Below are positions 53,680-63,042 of a DNA stretch of 64,000 nt, in pieces (within the stretch, counting starts at the first letter, position 1; every line of letters starts with the position of its first letter). Source of the DNA: Amycolatopsis pithecellobii (GTDB taxonomy: Bacteria; Actinomycetota; Actinomycetes; Mycobacteriales; Pseudonocardiaceae); contig NZ_WMBA01000041.1 in assembly GCF_009707865.1 (NCBI RefSeq), positions 1 through 64,000 on the forward strand. Reading direction: 5' to 3'. The notes below the pieces were generated by a model. It was not told the origin of the DNA. It saw nothing but the letters and a program-made list of their open reading frames with translations, and did no database searches. A program made the translations under genes and the position numbers.

Positions 53680-55224
53680 TCATCTTGAGTGGGTGGTCGG
53701 GCGGCTTTGTGCTGTTGTCGTTGGTGGGGTTGGTTGTGGTAGGGGGGTGCAGGTTACGTCCGCTTTGTTGCCCGGTTTTCTCGCCGGGAGGTTTCCGGTC
53801 AGCAGGTAGTCCGCGATTTTGTCGTCCACACAGGAATTGCCGCGCGGGGTTATGGCGTGGCTTGTACCGCCCGGTTCGGCGATCAGGACCGCACCGGGGA
53901 AGCGGCGGCGGACTTCGAGACTGCCTTCATAGGGCGTCGGCGCATCGAGCGTCTCGTCAATCAGTAGCACATTCGGCACCTTGCTGCCGTCGACGCGCAC
54001 CGGTGTACCGGCTTTCGCCGGCCAGTACAGGCATGGTGCGTTGTACCAGGCATTCTGCCAAGTGAAGTACGGCGCCTGCGTGAAAGTGCGCCAGTTGTCG
54101 AAGCGCCACTGGTTCCAGTTTGTCGGCCACTGTACGTCAGTGCATTGAACAGCAAGGTAAACCGCGAAACCATTGTCGTCACCACGACCGCCGAAGGTCT
54201 CGAAAAGCGACTTCATGGTTTGCCAATCACCTTGGTTCACGAACTTCGCGAAGGCATCACCCAGCGACGGCCAGCGGATCTGATAGTACGAAGCCTGCTG
54301 GAACACATCGAGCCACTCGTCCGGGCCGATGACACCGCCCGCCGGCTGGAAGGAGAGCTTCGCAAGCTGTTCGTCGAAAACGTTCTTCACCGCATCGCCG
54401 GTGCCACCAAGATGGTAAACCGAATCGTACTTCGCCACCCAGTCGAACCAGATCCGGATATTGCGATCGAAACCAATATCCTGGTTCAAATTCGCCTGAT
54501 AGAAAACGTAACGCGGGTCCACGTTACTATCCAGAACCATACGGCGCACGCGGTTCGGGAAAAGGGTGCCGTACACCTGCCCGAGATAAGTGCCATACGA
54601 ATAGCCGTAAAAATTCGCCTGCTGCGCACCGAGCGCAGCGCGAATCGAGTCCATGTCCTTGACCGTGTCGACGGTCTTCATGTGCTGTAACAGCGCCGGA
54701 TCATTGTTCTTCGCGCACGCGCCCGCGTAATCCTTCGAGCGCCGCAGCCAAGTTTGTTCCACTTGCGGAGTGAGCGGAAGGTAGTTCGGCCGGTTGTAGT
54801 CCATGTACAACGGATCACACGAAAGCGCGGGCTTGCTCGAACCGACGCCACGCGGGTCGAAGCCGATCCAGTCGTAGGCGTCCCCCGCGTGGTCCGGCAG
54901 CTTCGAACCCCGCGCCGCCAAGTACAGCCCGGACCCACCAGGCCCGCCCGGGTTCGTCAGCATCACGCCTTGGTACTGCGAATCCGCCACCTTGTGCTTG
55001 ACCCGCCCGACGGCGAGCTGGATCTTCGCGCCCCCGGGATTGTCGTAGTCCACCGGGACCGGCAGGTAACCACATTCACCGCCCGCCGCGACCAGCGCCG
55101 GGTCCGTGCACGGACCCCAGGTGATGGACTCCGTGGCCGCCGACGCGGGCGTCGCCGCCATCATCGAAGCCACAGTCAATGCGGACGCCGCGAGGGCCAC
55201 GAGACGTTTCACGCGACGCAACAT
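53680..55224 (-). CDS. secreted alpha/beta-hydrolase, tripeptidyl aminopeptidase type (S33), second copy
   Basis: The protein is 514 residues with a signal peptide (1-29, ending TPASA). The serine is Ser209 in FYGYSYGTYLG, the acid is in LIDETLDAPTPYE and the histidine in GGTSHAITPRG. NPGGPGGSG forms the oxyanion region. It has the same architecture as the protein at 7163-8848, but the two differ enough to be old paralogues. The last 25 residues are a Pro/Thr-rich tail. It degrades peptides outside the cell. The stop is beside a weak resemblance to the dispersed repeat. Confidence 0.9.
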   Translation of the reverse strand: MLRRVKRLVALAASALTVASMMAATPASAATESITWGPCTDPALVAAGGECGYLPVPVDYDNPGGAKIQLAVGRVKHKVADSQYQGVMLTNPGGPGGSGLYLAARGSKLPDHAGDAYDWIGFDPRGVGSSKPALSCDPLYMDYNRPNYLPLTPQVEQTWLRRSKDYAGACAKNNDPALLQHMKTVDTVKDMDSIRAALGAQQANFYGYSYGTYLGQVYGTLFPNRVRRMVLDSNVDPRYVFYQANLNQDIGFDRNIRIWFDWVAKYDSVYHLGGTGDAVKNVFDEQLAKLSFQPAGGVIGPDEWLDVFQQASYYQIRWPSLGDAFAKFVNQGDWQTMKSLFETFGGRGDDNGFAVYLAVQCTDVQWPTNWNQWRFDNWRTFTQAPYFTWQNAWYNAPCLYWPAKAGTPVRVDGSKVPNVLLIDETLDAPTPYEGSLEVRRRFPGAVLIAEPGGTSHAITPRGNSCVDDKIADYLLTGNLPARKPGNKADVTCTPLPQPTPPTTTAQSRPTTHSR

Positions 55225-55307
55225 TAGCCCCGATTTTCCCAGGAGGTATCCGCCGTAAGTAGGGACCCTCCGTTACTCTTTGCTCAAAGCGGACACGGGA
55301 GGCCAGC

Positions 55308-55955
55308 ATGAGCATGCCGCGCGGCGAGGAAGCCGAAGCGCTGCTTGCCGAAGCTCGCAAAGCGCTGTGGGTCATGGTCGGCATCCTCATGGTGCTGTGG
55401 ATCGTGCAGATCATCAACGCCGCGCTGGGCTACGAGCTGAGTTTCGATTACGGCATCCGCGCCCGGGAGCCCGGCTCACTGCCGGAAATTTTCAGTGCCC
55501 CGTTCCTGCATTTCAGCTGGGCGCATATCGAAGGCAACTCCGGACCGTTGTTCATCTTCGGGTTCCTCGCCGCCTATCGCGGGGTGAAGAAATTCCTCGG
55601 GGTGAGTGCGCTGATCGTCATCGGCAGCGGGCTCGGCGCGTGGTTCACCTCCGGCGCCGGCACGGTCGGGGCCGGCGCCAGCGGTGTCGTGTTCGGCTAC
55701 TTCGGTTACATCATCGTGCGCGGGCTGTTCGACCGGCGCCCCATCGACCTCGTGATCGGGCTGGTGATGGCGTTGTGCTTCGCCTACCAGTTCTCACTGC
55801 TGATCCCCGCCGGTGAGGGCATCGGCTGGCAGGCGCACCTGTTCGGTTTCATCGCCGGGGTCGTCGGCGGCTGGCTGTTCCGCGAGCGCCGGCCCAAGAA
55901 GGCCGTCGAATCCGGCGCGACGACGCTGATCGACAAACCCTTGCAGTCCTCGTGA
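55308..55955 (+). CDS. rhomboid family intramembrane protease
   Basis: The protein is 215 residues with six predicted membrane helices. The catalytic dyad is Ser125 in GAGASGVVFG and His177 in WQAHLFGFIAG. HIEGN (73-77) is the HxxxN helix-2 motif. It cleaves membrane proteins within or near the bilayer. The tail is short and cytoplasmic. GGAGG precedes the ATG. It ends flush against the convergent SnoaL-like gene; no partner or substrate is indicated by the neighbours. Confidence 0.92.
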   Translation: MSMPRGEEAEALLAEARKALWVMVGILMVLWIVQIINAALGYELSFDYGIRAREPGSLPEIFSAPFLHFSWAHIEGNSGPLFIFGFLAAYRGVKKFLGVSALIVIGSGLGAWFTSGAGTVGAGASGVVFGYFGYIIVRGLFDRRPIDLVIGLVMALCFAYQFSLLIPAGEGIGWQAHLFGFIAGVVGGWLFRERRPKKAVESGATTLIDKPLQSS

Positions 55956-56567
55956 TCAGGCCAGCCCGAGCTGCTGGTTGAAGGTCAGGTTGTCCCAGAA
56001 CAGGAATTCCTCGTCCATGGTGCCCTGGCGGTTCCAGATTCCCACGGTGCACATGCTGATCGAGTACTTCTTGCCGGTCGGCTGAATGAAACCGCCCTTG
56101 CCGTCGGGCATCGGCCGGCTGAACGTGCCCTGCATGACGCCGGTGACGGCGGTCAGTTCGTTCTTCGCGATGCGGAACGGGTGCGAGTGGATGTGCGTGT
56201 CCGGCGCCCAGACGAACATGGCTTTCAAGTCGTCGAGGTGCTTGTCGATGCCGTCGGTGTAGTGCCCGTCCGGCCAGTGCACGCGGATGGTGCGCGCGTG
56301 GCTCTCGCCGAGCCGCGACCACTCGGCGTTGCTGAAAATCTGGAAGTCCAGGTCATCGAACGTTTGGAGGTGCCTGCGCTCGGTGGCGGTGAGGTTCTTC
56401 GGGTACGGCGGGTTGGGGACCGGGGTGACGGCCGGGTCCGGCAACGGCTGGTGCCCGCCGAGCGGGTACGGGGTCGCTTCGGCGGTTCCGCTGGCGACGG
56501 CGGTCATCGCGAGCGCACCGAACGCGGCGGCGGTGCTGTTGGTGATCAACGAACGTCGGTTGAGCAT
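55956..56567 (-). CDS. exported SnoaL/ester-cyclase-like protein (Tat-type signal)
   Basis: The protein is 203 residues. The N-terminus MLNRRSLITNSTAAAFGAL is twin-arginine-like, and cleavage is probably after TAEA near residue 31. The mature part has the NTF2/SnoaL-like pattern with RTIRVHWPDGHYTDGIDKHL and HIHSHPFRI. Ligand-binding residues are not defined. AGAGG precedes the ATG. It is divergent from the HxlR regulator, which likely controls it. Confidence 0.78.
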   Translation of the reverse strand: MLNRRSLITNSTAAAFGALAMTAVASGTAEATPYPLGGHQPLPDPAVTPVPNPPYPKNLTATERRHLQTFDDLDFQIFSNAEWSRLGESHARTIRVHWPDGHYTDGIDKHLDDLKAMFVWAPDTHIHSHPFRIAKNELTAVTGVMQGTFSRPMPDGKGGFIQPTGKKYSISMCTVGIWNRQGTMDEEFLFWDNLTFNQQLGLA

Positions 56568-56659
56568 GTCCAGGCCTCTCCTCAGTCGGGCGGTTACCAC
56601 AGCCTTGCAGTAACTTTTGGAAACCGCAACGGATTGGATACTGGTGTGACTTGGGTATC

Positions 56660-57040
56660 ATGAGTGCTGTGGAAACCGAGGACCAGGAGTACGACGTCTA
56701 CTCCAGCCAATGCCCGTCCCGGCCCACGTTGGACCACATCACCGGGCGGTGGGGGATGCTCGCGCTCGGCGCGCTGGCCGACGGGCCGATGCGGTTCAAC
56801 GCGCTGGCGCGGCGCGTCGAGGGGGTGAGCCAGAAGATGCTGGCGCAGGCCCTGCACGCGCTCGAGCACGACGGGCTCATCCTGCGTGACGTGCAAACGA
56901 CCAACCGGCTGCACGTCGAGTACAGCCTGACGCCACTGGGCCGCGAACTCGCCGGTAAGGTGCTCGAACTGATCGGCCTGCTCGAGCACCGGATGCCGGA
57001 CATCCTCGCGGCGCGCGAGCGCGCGGACTCAGTCCGGTAG
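56660..57040 (+). CDS. HxlR family transcriptional regulator
   Basis: The protein is 126 residues. The winged helix has the HxlR hallmarks: CPSRPTLDHITGRWGMLAL, then MRFNALARRVEGVSQKMLAQALHALE. The cysteine near residue 18 could sense redox state or electrophiles. ATG 56660 is chosen over an ATG three codons upstream. GATAC at 56637-56641 and GTATC at 56655-56659 form a weak inverted repeat close to the start. It is divergent from the SnoaL-like gene. Its end overlaps the convergent sigma-factor gene by 12 bases. Confidence 0.9.
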   Translation: MSAVETEDQEYDVYSSQCPSRPTLDHITGRWGMLALGALADGPMRFNALARRVEGVSQKMLAQALHALEHDGLILRDVQTTNRLHVEYSLTPLGRELAGKVLELIGLLEHRMPDILAARERADSVR

Positions 57041-58273
57041 CGAGCCGCAGTCCTTCGCGCGGTTGAGCAACAGCTCGCGTTCCCGGGTGTTGCGCGTCAG
57101 GGCGGCGGCGCGTTCGAACTCTGCGCGCGCCTCCGGCCGGCGATCGAGCTTGGCCAGTAGATCGCCACGGACACTGGGCAGCAGGTGGTACTGGCGCATC
57201 GACGGCTCATCGGCCAGCTGGTCGACCAGCGCCAGCCCGGCTTCGGGGCCGAAAGCCATGGACAGCGCGACGGCCCGGTTCAGCTCGACGACCGGTGACG
57301 GCATCAGCTGGGCCAATGTCTCGTACAGCGCGGAAATCCGGACCCAGTCCGTGTCCTCCGGGCGGGCCGCACGGGCGTGGCAGGCGGCAATCGCGGCCTG
57401 CACCGTGTACGGACCGCCGCCGAGCTCCTCCGCCCGTGCGAGCGCACGCAACCCACGCCCGATCAGCAACCGGTCCCACAGCGCGCGGTTCTGCTCCAGC
57501 AGCAGGATCGGCTCGCCATCGGGGCCGGACCGGGCTCGCGCGCGGGACGCCTGGATCTCCATCAGCGCCAGCAGCCCGTGCACTTCGGCTTCCGCCGGTG
57601 CCAGCGCCGCCAGGATCCGCCCGAGACGCATGGCGTCCTCACACAGGCCGGGCCGCATCCAGTCGTCGCCGGCGGTCGCCGAGTAACCCTCGTTGAAGAT
57701 CAGGTACACGACCTCCAGCACCGAGGAAAGCCGCGGCGCCAGCTCGTCACCACTGGGCACCTCGAATGGCACATTCGCCTTCGCGAGGGTCCGTTTCGCG
57801 CGCACGATCCGTTGCGCCACAGTCGGTTCCGCGACCAGGTAGGCGCGCGCGATCTCGTCGGTGGTGAGCCCGCCGAGCAGGCGCAACGTGAGCGCGACCC
57901 GTGCCTCGGTCGACAGCACCGGATGGCATGCGGTGAACATCAGCCGCAGCACGTCGTCGTCGACCTCGTCCGGCTCGTGCCCGGGTTCTTCGACAGGCGG
58001 CTCGCGCCCCAGCTCCTCCTGCTTACGCGCCAATGTCCGGTCACGACGGATGCGGTCGATGGCCCGGCGTTTCGCGGTGGTCATCAACCACGCGCCCGGA
58101 TTCCCCGGCACGCCCGCTTCCGGCCACTGTTCCAGCGCGGCGACCAGCGCGTCCTGCGCCAGTTCTTCGGCCAGGCCGATATCGCGCACCATGCGGGTCA
58201 GCGCACCGACGATCTTCGCCGACTCGATGCGCCAGACCGCGTCGATCGCCCGGTGAGTGTCGGAGGCCGTCAC
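57029..58273 (-). CDS. ECF sigma factor, ECF42 type
   Basis: The protein is about 414 residues. The N-terminal sigma-2 and sigma-4 regions (AEELAQDALVAALEQWP and GLTTDEIARAYLVAEPTVAQRI) are followed by a long helical C-terminal domain of about 220 residues. It controls an unknown regulon with core RNA polymerase. ECF42 sigmas are typically encoded beside a DGPF/YCII protein, as here. GTG 58273 (VTASDTHRAID) is preferred to GTG 58291. There is no anti-sigma gene, which is also normal for this group. Confidence 0.9.
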   Translation of the reverse strand: MTASDTHRAIDAVWRIESAKIVGALTRMVRDIGLAEELAQDALVAALEQWPEAGVPGNPGAWLMTTAKRRAIDRIRRDRTLARKQEELGREPPVEEPGHEPDEVDDDVLRLMFTACHPVLSTEARVALTLRLLGGLTTDEIARAYLVAEPTVAQRIVRAKRTLAKANVPFEVPSGDELAPRLSSVLEVVYLIFNEGYSATAGDDWMRPGLCEDAMRLGRILAALAPAEAEVHGLLALMEIQASRARARSGPDGEPILLLEQNRALWDRLLIGRGLRALARAEELGGGPYTVQAAIAACHARAARPEDTDWVRISALYETLAQLMPSPVVELNRAVALSMAFGPEAGLALVDQLADEPSMRQYHLLPSVRGDLLAKLDRRPEARAEFERAAALTRNTRERELLLNRAKDCGSLPD

Positions 58274-58311
58274 GGCCCCCGAGCACACCACCTATGGACG
58301 AATCGGGCAAC

Positions 58312-58743
58312 TCAGTTACCGCCGAGCTGTTCTCGCAACCGCTTTTCCTGTTCGAGGATCTCGGGCGTGGCGACGTCACCGAAGTCCTCGGCCTCGAACA
58401 CCTGCCGGATCTCGACCTCGGACACCTCGTCCGGGCGGGTCGGGTCGTTCGGGATGCGCTTGACCCATTCGATGGCTTCCTCGCGCGACTTCACCTGGAG
58501 GATCCAGTACCCCGCGAGCAGCTCCTTCGTCTCGGCGAACGGCCCGTCGATGACGGTTCGCTGGTCGCCCTCGAATCGCACGCGGGCGCCCTTCGAGCTG
58601 GGGTGCAGCCCGTCGCCTGCGAGCATCACGCCCGCTTTGACCAGCTCTTCGTTGTACCGGCCCATGGCTTCGAGCAGCTCGGCGCTGGGCATGACACCGG
58701 CTTCGCTGTCCTTGTTCGCCTTGATCAGGACCATGAATCGCAT
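58312..58743 (-). CDS. DGPF/YCII-domain protein paired with ECF42
   Basis: The protein is 143 residues. It starts MRFMVLIKANKDSEAG, and the name-giving motif VIDGPFAETKELLAGY lies near residue 64. The domain is a small ferredoxin-like fold with no proved activity. AAGGAG is eight bases before the ATG. The sigma gene follows after about 38 bases, and the two are probably one operon. Such pairs may feed a signal to the sigma C-terminal domain. Confidence 0.92.
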   Translation of the reverse strand: MRFMVLIKANKDSEAGVMPSAELLEAMGRYNEELVKAGVMLAGDGLHPSSKGARVRFEGDQRTVIDGPFAETKELLAGYWILQVKSREEAIEWVKRIPNDPTRPDEVSEVEIRQVFEAEDFGDVATPEILEQEKRLREQLGGN

Positions 58744-58899
58744 CGTCTTGCTCCTTCGTTGTGAGGTGCTTTCACCAAGGCGTCGAACGGGTTCCCTCCG
58801 GATCGACACGGGCGCTCGGATTTTTTCCGGACGCGTGTCCCGAAGCTTGGGTCAGCCGGTCAGGTCTCGGACGGTGGCGGTTCGCAGTAACCTCCGAGA

Positions 58900-59814
58900 G
58901 TGTCCGTCCGTGAGTTGGTGGTGCTGGGAACCGCGAGCCAGGTGCCCGGCCGAACCCGCAACCACAACGGGTACCTGCTGCGCTGGGATGACGACGGGTT
59001 CCTGTTCGACCCCGGCGAAGGCACCCAGCGGCAGATGCTTTTCGCCGGAGTGCCGGCCTCCGCGATCACCCGGATCTGCTTGAGCCACTTTCACGGCGAC
59101 CACTGCCTCGGCCTGCCCGGTGTGGTGCAACGCCTGTCGCTCGACGAGGTACGGCACCCGGTGCACGCGCACTACCCCGCGTCCGGGCAGGAGTTTTTCA
59201 CCCGGCTGCGGCATGCGAGTGTTTTTCACGAGACGGCGTCGATCGTGGAGGAGCCCGTGTCGCGCGACGGCGTGATCGCGGTCGGGGAGTTCGGCGAGCT
59301 GCGCGCGCGGCACCTGGACCACCCGGTTGAGTCCTTCGGGTACCAGCTGGTCGAGCCGGGCGGGCGGCGGATGATGCCGGAGTTGTTGGCCCGCTTCGGA
59401 ATCACCGGTGCCGAGGTCGGTGAGTTGCAACGGGCCGGTTCGCTGCGGCTGGGCAACCGGACCGTGACGCTCGAACAGGTCAGCGTCGCCAGGCGCGGCC
59501 AGCGGTTCGCCTTCGTGATGGACACGCGGCTGTGCGACGGCGTTTACGACCTGGCCGACCGCGCGGACATGCTGGTGATCGAATCCACCTTCCTCGATGA
59601 CGACGCGCGTTTGGCGGAGGAGTACGGGCACCTCACCGCGAGGCAGGCGGCGCAGGTCGCGGCGGAAAGCAAAGTGAACAAGCTGGTGCTCACGCATTTC
59701 TCGCAACGCTACGACGATCCGACCAAGTTCTACGAAGAAGCGCGCGAAATTTTCGGCGGTGACGTGGTCGTCGCCGCCGACCTGAGCCGCGTGTCCATGC
59801 CCAGACGACGCTGA
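58900..59814 (+). CDS. rnz: ribonuclease Z
   Basis: The protein is 304 residues from a GTG. It is a metallo-beta-lactamase-fold endonuclease that matures tRNA 3' ends. The metal motif is [14 protein letters not shown] (His63, His65, Asp67, His68). VLTHFSQRY and the [14 protein letters not shown] segment are C-terminal signatures. No tRNA gene is nearby. It ends in front of a strong hairpin. Confidence 0.93.
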   Translation: MSVRELVVLGTASQVPGRTRNHNGYLLRWDDDGFLFDPGEGTQRQMLFAGVPASAITRICLSHFHGDHCLGLPGVVQRLSLDEVRHPVHAHYPASGQEFFTRLRHASVFHETASIVEEPVSRDGVIAVGEFGELRARHLDHPVESFGYQLVEPGGRRMMPELLARFGITGAEVGELQRAGSLRLGNRTVTLEQVSVARRGQRFAFVMDTRLCDGVYDLADRADMLVIESTFLDDDARLAEEYGHLTARQAAQVAAESKVNKLVLTHFSQRYDDPTKFYEEAREIFGGDVVVAADLSRVSMPRRR

Positions 59815-59895
59815 GCTCAGGTGCTCCGCCGGGCCGTGTGTCCGGAGTGGACGTCCGAAATGGACGGTACGTCGACTTCCTGGCGACGTGGAACC

Positions 59896-59928
59896 GGTGC
59901 CCCCGCCATCGGGACCGGCGGGGGCACC
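59896..59928. terminator. bidirectional terminator after rnz
   Basis: GGTGCCCCCGCC and GGCGGGGGCACC form a perfect 12-base-pair stem around a nine-base loop. The hairpin lies between the convergent rnz gene and the unknown 333-residue gene. Confidence 0.8.
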
Positions 59929-59941
59929 GTTGCTTGCGTGG

Positions 59942-60943
59942 TTACGAGGCGGTCAGTTCGTGCTGTCGCGCCACGTGCAGGTGCGGCCTGGTCCTCAGGG
60001 CCTCACGCAGCCGCTCGTTCTCCGCCTGTAGCTCCAATACCAGCCGCTGCTGGTCCCGCCAGGAAACCGGCACCGGCGTCGGTTCGTAGGTCCGGACCAA
60101 TTCCCGTACCTCGGCCGGGATCGGGGCCCTGGCGGCACGATCGCGCTCGGCGCGGCCCAGCATGCGGGCGAGACGCCGGGTGTCGGTGGCCGTGATCCGG
60201 GTGCGGCCCAGGATGCGGTGCCGCAGCGGATCTTCCGGGCTGTCGAGGTCCACATCCGGCAGGTAGGTGCGCATCGTCGCGGGCGGGACCGCGTGCGAGT
60301 TGCCCACCATCTCGTTGAAGCCTGCTTCGACGCCCGGCTCCAGCAGGAAAGCGCTTCCCAGCCCGACGAGATGCCACGTGACCTCGCGCGCCCAGCGTTC
60401 GAACTCGTCGCTCGGCTGCTGACCCTGGCTGATCATGTACACCGGCCCGCGGCGGGTTTCGTCGGCGAGGTAGTCCATCAGATCCGGCAGGTGCCCGAGG
60501 GTGACCCACTGCGGGCTCGGCGTCGTCTCCGTCCGGCCGTCACACACCTGCAGCTCGGCGAGCAGCCCGCGCAGCACGCTCGGCACCGACATGCACCGGT
60601 TGAACGGCGCCTCCCCGAGCGCGGTGCAGTCGTCCCGGGTTTCGATCTCGGTCCAGATCCAGCCCTGCTCCTCGGGCCGCTCCAGCACGGTGATGGTGGT
60701 GCGCCAGACATCGCGTGGCTGGGCGTCCGGGTGCTGGCGCCGCCATTGGTACAACCGGCCGCCGCCCGCCGGCTCGTTCAGGACCGTGACCAGATCGTCG
60801 TGATCGAGCACGTACTGCCCTGGACGACCGGCTTCGATGTGGATCTCCTTGCTGGCGAGCCACTTGCCGAGGTGGTCGATGACGGTGGCGAGCAGCTGCT
60901 GACCGGGCGCGACTTGCAGGAATGACCGGAATCCGACAGCCAT
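59942..60943 (-). CDS. unknown protein, 333 residues
   Basis: The protein is 333 residues from ATG 60943 with AAGGAG before it. I do not recognise the family. It is soluble with no signal peptide. Residues 1-30 are hydrophobic-helical (LLATVIDHLGKWLA), the middle is mixed with a conserved-looking block DFMVGNS-type turn (EMVGNSHAVPPATM), and the last 50 residues form a coiled coil (VLELQAENERLREAL). It is flanked by a terminator and a divergent transporter gene and stands alone. GC content and codon use match its neighbours. It is a good target for deep searches. Confidence 0.75.
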   Translation of the reverse strand: MAVGFRSFLQVAPGQQLLATVIDHLGKWLASKEIHIEAGRPGQYVLDHDDLVTVLNEPAGGGRLYQWRRQHPDAQPRDVWRTTITVLERPEEQGWIWTEIETRDDCTALGEAPFNRCMSVPSVLRGLLAELQVCDGRTETTPSPQWVTLGHLPDLMDYLADETRRGPVYMISQGQQPSDEFERWAREVTWHLVGLGSAFLLEPGVEAGFNEMVGNSHAVPPATMRTYLPDVDLDSPEDPLRHRILGRTRITATDTRRLARMLGRAERDRAARAPIPAEVRELVRTYEPTPVPVSWRDQQRLVLELQAENERLREALRTRPHLHVARQHELTAS

Positions 60944-61066
60944 CACCGTCTCCTTGCGCTGGGGGACTATTTGAAACCGCTGTGCCATTCAGTGAATCCA
61001 GTGTGCAGACGGTGCCCGAGCGAAGTCAAGGGGCAGCCACCCCCCGGCTTGATCATCGTGTGGTCG

Positions 61067-62365
61067 ATGAGGTCTTATTTCGCCGTGACCACAGCCGAAG
61101 AGGTGCCGAGCCGGCGCCGGGTGATCAGCTGGGCATTCTGGGACTGGGGCTCCTCGGCGTTCAACGCCATCGTGCTCACCTTCGTTTTCACCGTTTACCT
61201 GACGAAAGCCGTCGCGCCCGACCCGGACAGCGGCTCCGCGGATCTCGGGGTGGGCCTGACGATCGCCGGCGTGTGCGTCGCGGTGCTGGCACCCGTCACC
61301 GGCCAGCGCAGTGACGCCGGTGGTTGCCGCAAACTCCTGCTCGGCGTGCACACCGCGATCGTGGTGCTGAGCATGGCCGGGCTGTTCTTCGTCCGCGACA
61401 GCCCGTCCTACCTGTTGCCGGGCATTGTGCTGATCGCCATCGGCAGCGTGTTCGCGGAGTTCGCCACCGTCAACTACAACGCGATGCTCGTTCAGGTTTC
61501 CGTACGCCGCACCGTCGGCCGGATCTCCGGGTTCGGCTGGGCCATGGGGTATTTCGGCGGTCTGATCGCGCTGACCATCGTGCTGTTCGCGTTCATCCAG
61601 CCCGAGGTCGGGCTCTTCGGGGTCACTTCGCGGGACGGGCTGAACATCCGCGTCGTAGCGCTCTTCGCCGCGGTCTGGTTCGGCCTGTTCTCCTTGCCAC
61701 TGTTCCTGTTCGTGCCCGAGGCGCCCGCGTCGGGCGAACCGCCACGCCGCAACTTTTTCGCCAGTTACGTCGTACTTGGCCGGAGATTGGCGAACATGTG
61801 GCGCGCCGAGCGGCGGACACTGTGGTTCCTCATCGCGAGCGCCGTCTACCGCGACGGGCTCGCCGCGATCTTCACGTTCGGCGGTGTGGTGGCCGCCGGG
61901 ACGTTCGGGTTCAGCTCCAGCGAGGTGGTGATCTTCGCGATCGCCGCCAACCTCACCGCGGGAATCGGCGCGTTGCTCGGCGGGCGGCTGGACGACCGGG
62001 CCGGCCCGAAGACGGTCATCGTCGCGTCGCTGACGGCGTTGGTCGTGCTCGGTGCCGCGCTCGTGGTGCTGCCGGGGAAGGCCACGTTCTGGGTGTGCGG
62101 CCTCGCACTCGCCACCTGCGTCGGCCCCGCGCAGTCGGCCAGCCGGACGTTCCTCGCCCGCATCGTCGAGCCGGAGCGAGAGGGTGAGGCGTTCGGGTTG
62201 TACGCCACCACCGGACGCGCGGTGTCGTTCCTCGGCCCGCTCATGTTCAGCGGCTTCATCGCTCTGTTCGGTACGCAACGGGCAGGCATGGCCGGAATCG
62301 TCGTCGTCCTCATCGCCGGGCTGCTGGCCATCCTCGGCGTCCGAGCCCCGAAAGGTACAGCGTGA
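61067..62365 (+). CDS. MFS transporter, UMF1/Atg22-like
   Basis: The protein is about 432 residues with 12 hydrophobic segments. The N-terminal SWAFWDWGSSAFNAIVLTF is the UMF1 family signature, followed by FTVYLTKA and FAEFATVNYNAML. UMF1 members export solutes of unknown or amino-acid-like nature. ATG 61067 is chosen; GTG 61085 is possible. It overlaps the HNH gene by a GTGA junction, so both are translated together. It is divergent from the unknown gene at 59942. Confidence 0.87.
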   Translation: MRSYFAVTTAEEVPSRRRVISWAFWDWGSSAFNAIVLTFVFTVYLTKAVAPDPDSGSADLGVGLTIAGVCVAVLAPVTGQRSDAGGCRKLLLGVHTAIVVLSMAGLFFVRDSPSYLLPGIVLIAIGSVFAEFATVNYNAMLVQVSVRRTVGRISGFGWAMGYFGGLIALTIVLFAFIQPEVGLFGVTSRDGLNIRVVALFAAVWFGLFSLPLFLFVPEAPASGEPPRRNFFASYVVLGRRLANMWRAERRTLWFLIASAVYRDGLAAIFTFGGVVAAGTFGFSSSEVVIFAIAANLTAGIGALLGGRLDDRAGPKTVIVASLTALVVLGAALVVLPGKATFWVCGLALATCVGPAQSASRTFLARIVEPEREGEAFGLYATTGRAVSFLGPLMFSGFIALFGTQRAGMAGIVVVLIAGLLAILGVRAPKGTA

Positions 62366-62982
62366 AAAAGTGGTTGCCCGTGGCCGTGCTGGTGGGATTG
62401 CTGGTCACGGCGTGCCGGCCGGGCATGCTCACAACCCAGGTGCAGCCGTCGAAAACGACCTCCGCGGGAGTCGAGCTGGCCGAACTCACGGTCAAGGCCC
62501 GCACCGGGATGGGCGGCTACTCGCGGGAGAAATTTCCCCACTGGGCCACGGTTTCCGGGCAATGTGACACTCGCGAGACCGTGTTGAAACGGGACGGTGA
62601 CGACGTGCGCACGGACGACCAGTGCCGCCCGACATCCGGGACCTGGCACAGCCCCTACGACGGGGGGACCTGGACCAAAGCGTCCGATGTGGATATCGAT
62701 CACACGGTTCCGCTGGGTCAGGCCTGGGAAAGCGGCGCGGCGTCGTGGACCACCGACCATCGCAAGGAGTTTGCGAACGATCTCACCCACCCGCAGTTGC
62801 GGGCCGTGACGGACAACGTCAACCAGGCCAAGGGGGACAAGGCGCCCGACGAATGGCGCCCGCCGCTGAAAACGGACTGGTGCGCGTACGCGACGGACTG
62901 GATCACCGTCAAGCACTTCTACCAGCTGACCGTCACGACTCAGGAGAAGGCCGCGCTGACCGACATGCTCAATTACTGCTGA
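62362..62982 (+). CDS. secreted HNH-family nuclease, probable lipoprotein
   Basis: The protein is 206 residues from a GTG overlapping the transporter stop. A lipobox, LVTAC with Cys18, follows a short signal. Residues 100-165 hold the HNH/GmrSD-C-terminal-like core: ASDVDIDHTVPLGQAWESG with Asp113 and His114, then TDNVNQAKGDKAP with Asn154 and Lys157. It probably cleaves DNA outside the cytoplasm, for nutrition or defence. Coupling to a UMF1 transporter is unexplained. Confidence 0.88.
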   Translation: MKKWLPVAVLVGLLVTACRPGMLTTQVQPSKTTSAGVELAELTVKARTGMGGYSREKFPHWATVSGQCDTRETVLKRDGDDVRTDDQCRPTSGTWHSPYDGGTWTKASDVDIDHTVPLGQAWESGAASWTTDHRKEFANDLTHPQLRAVTDNVNQAKGDKAPDEWRPPLKTDWCAYATDWITVKHFYQLTVTTQEKAALTDMLNYC

Positions 62983-63042
62983 GGCGATGAGTTTCCGTGG
63001 TGACGCGGGTCTGTCCTGGTACCGACAACACCTGGAGGCCCG

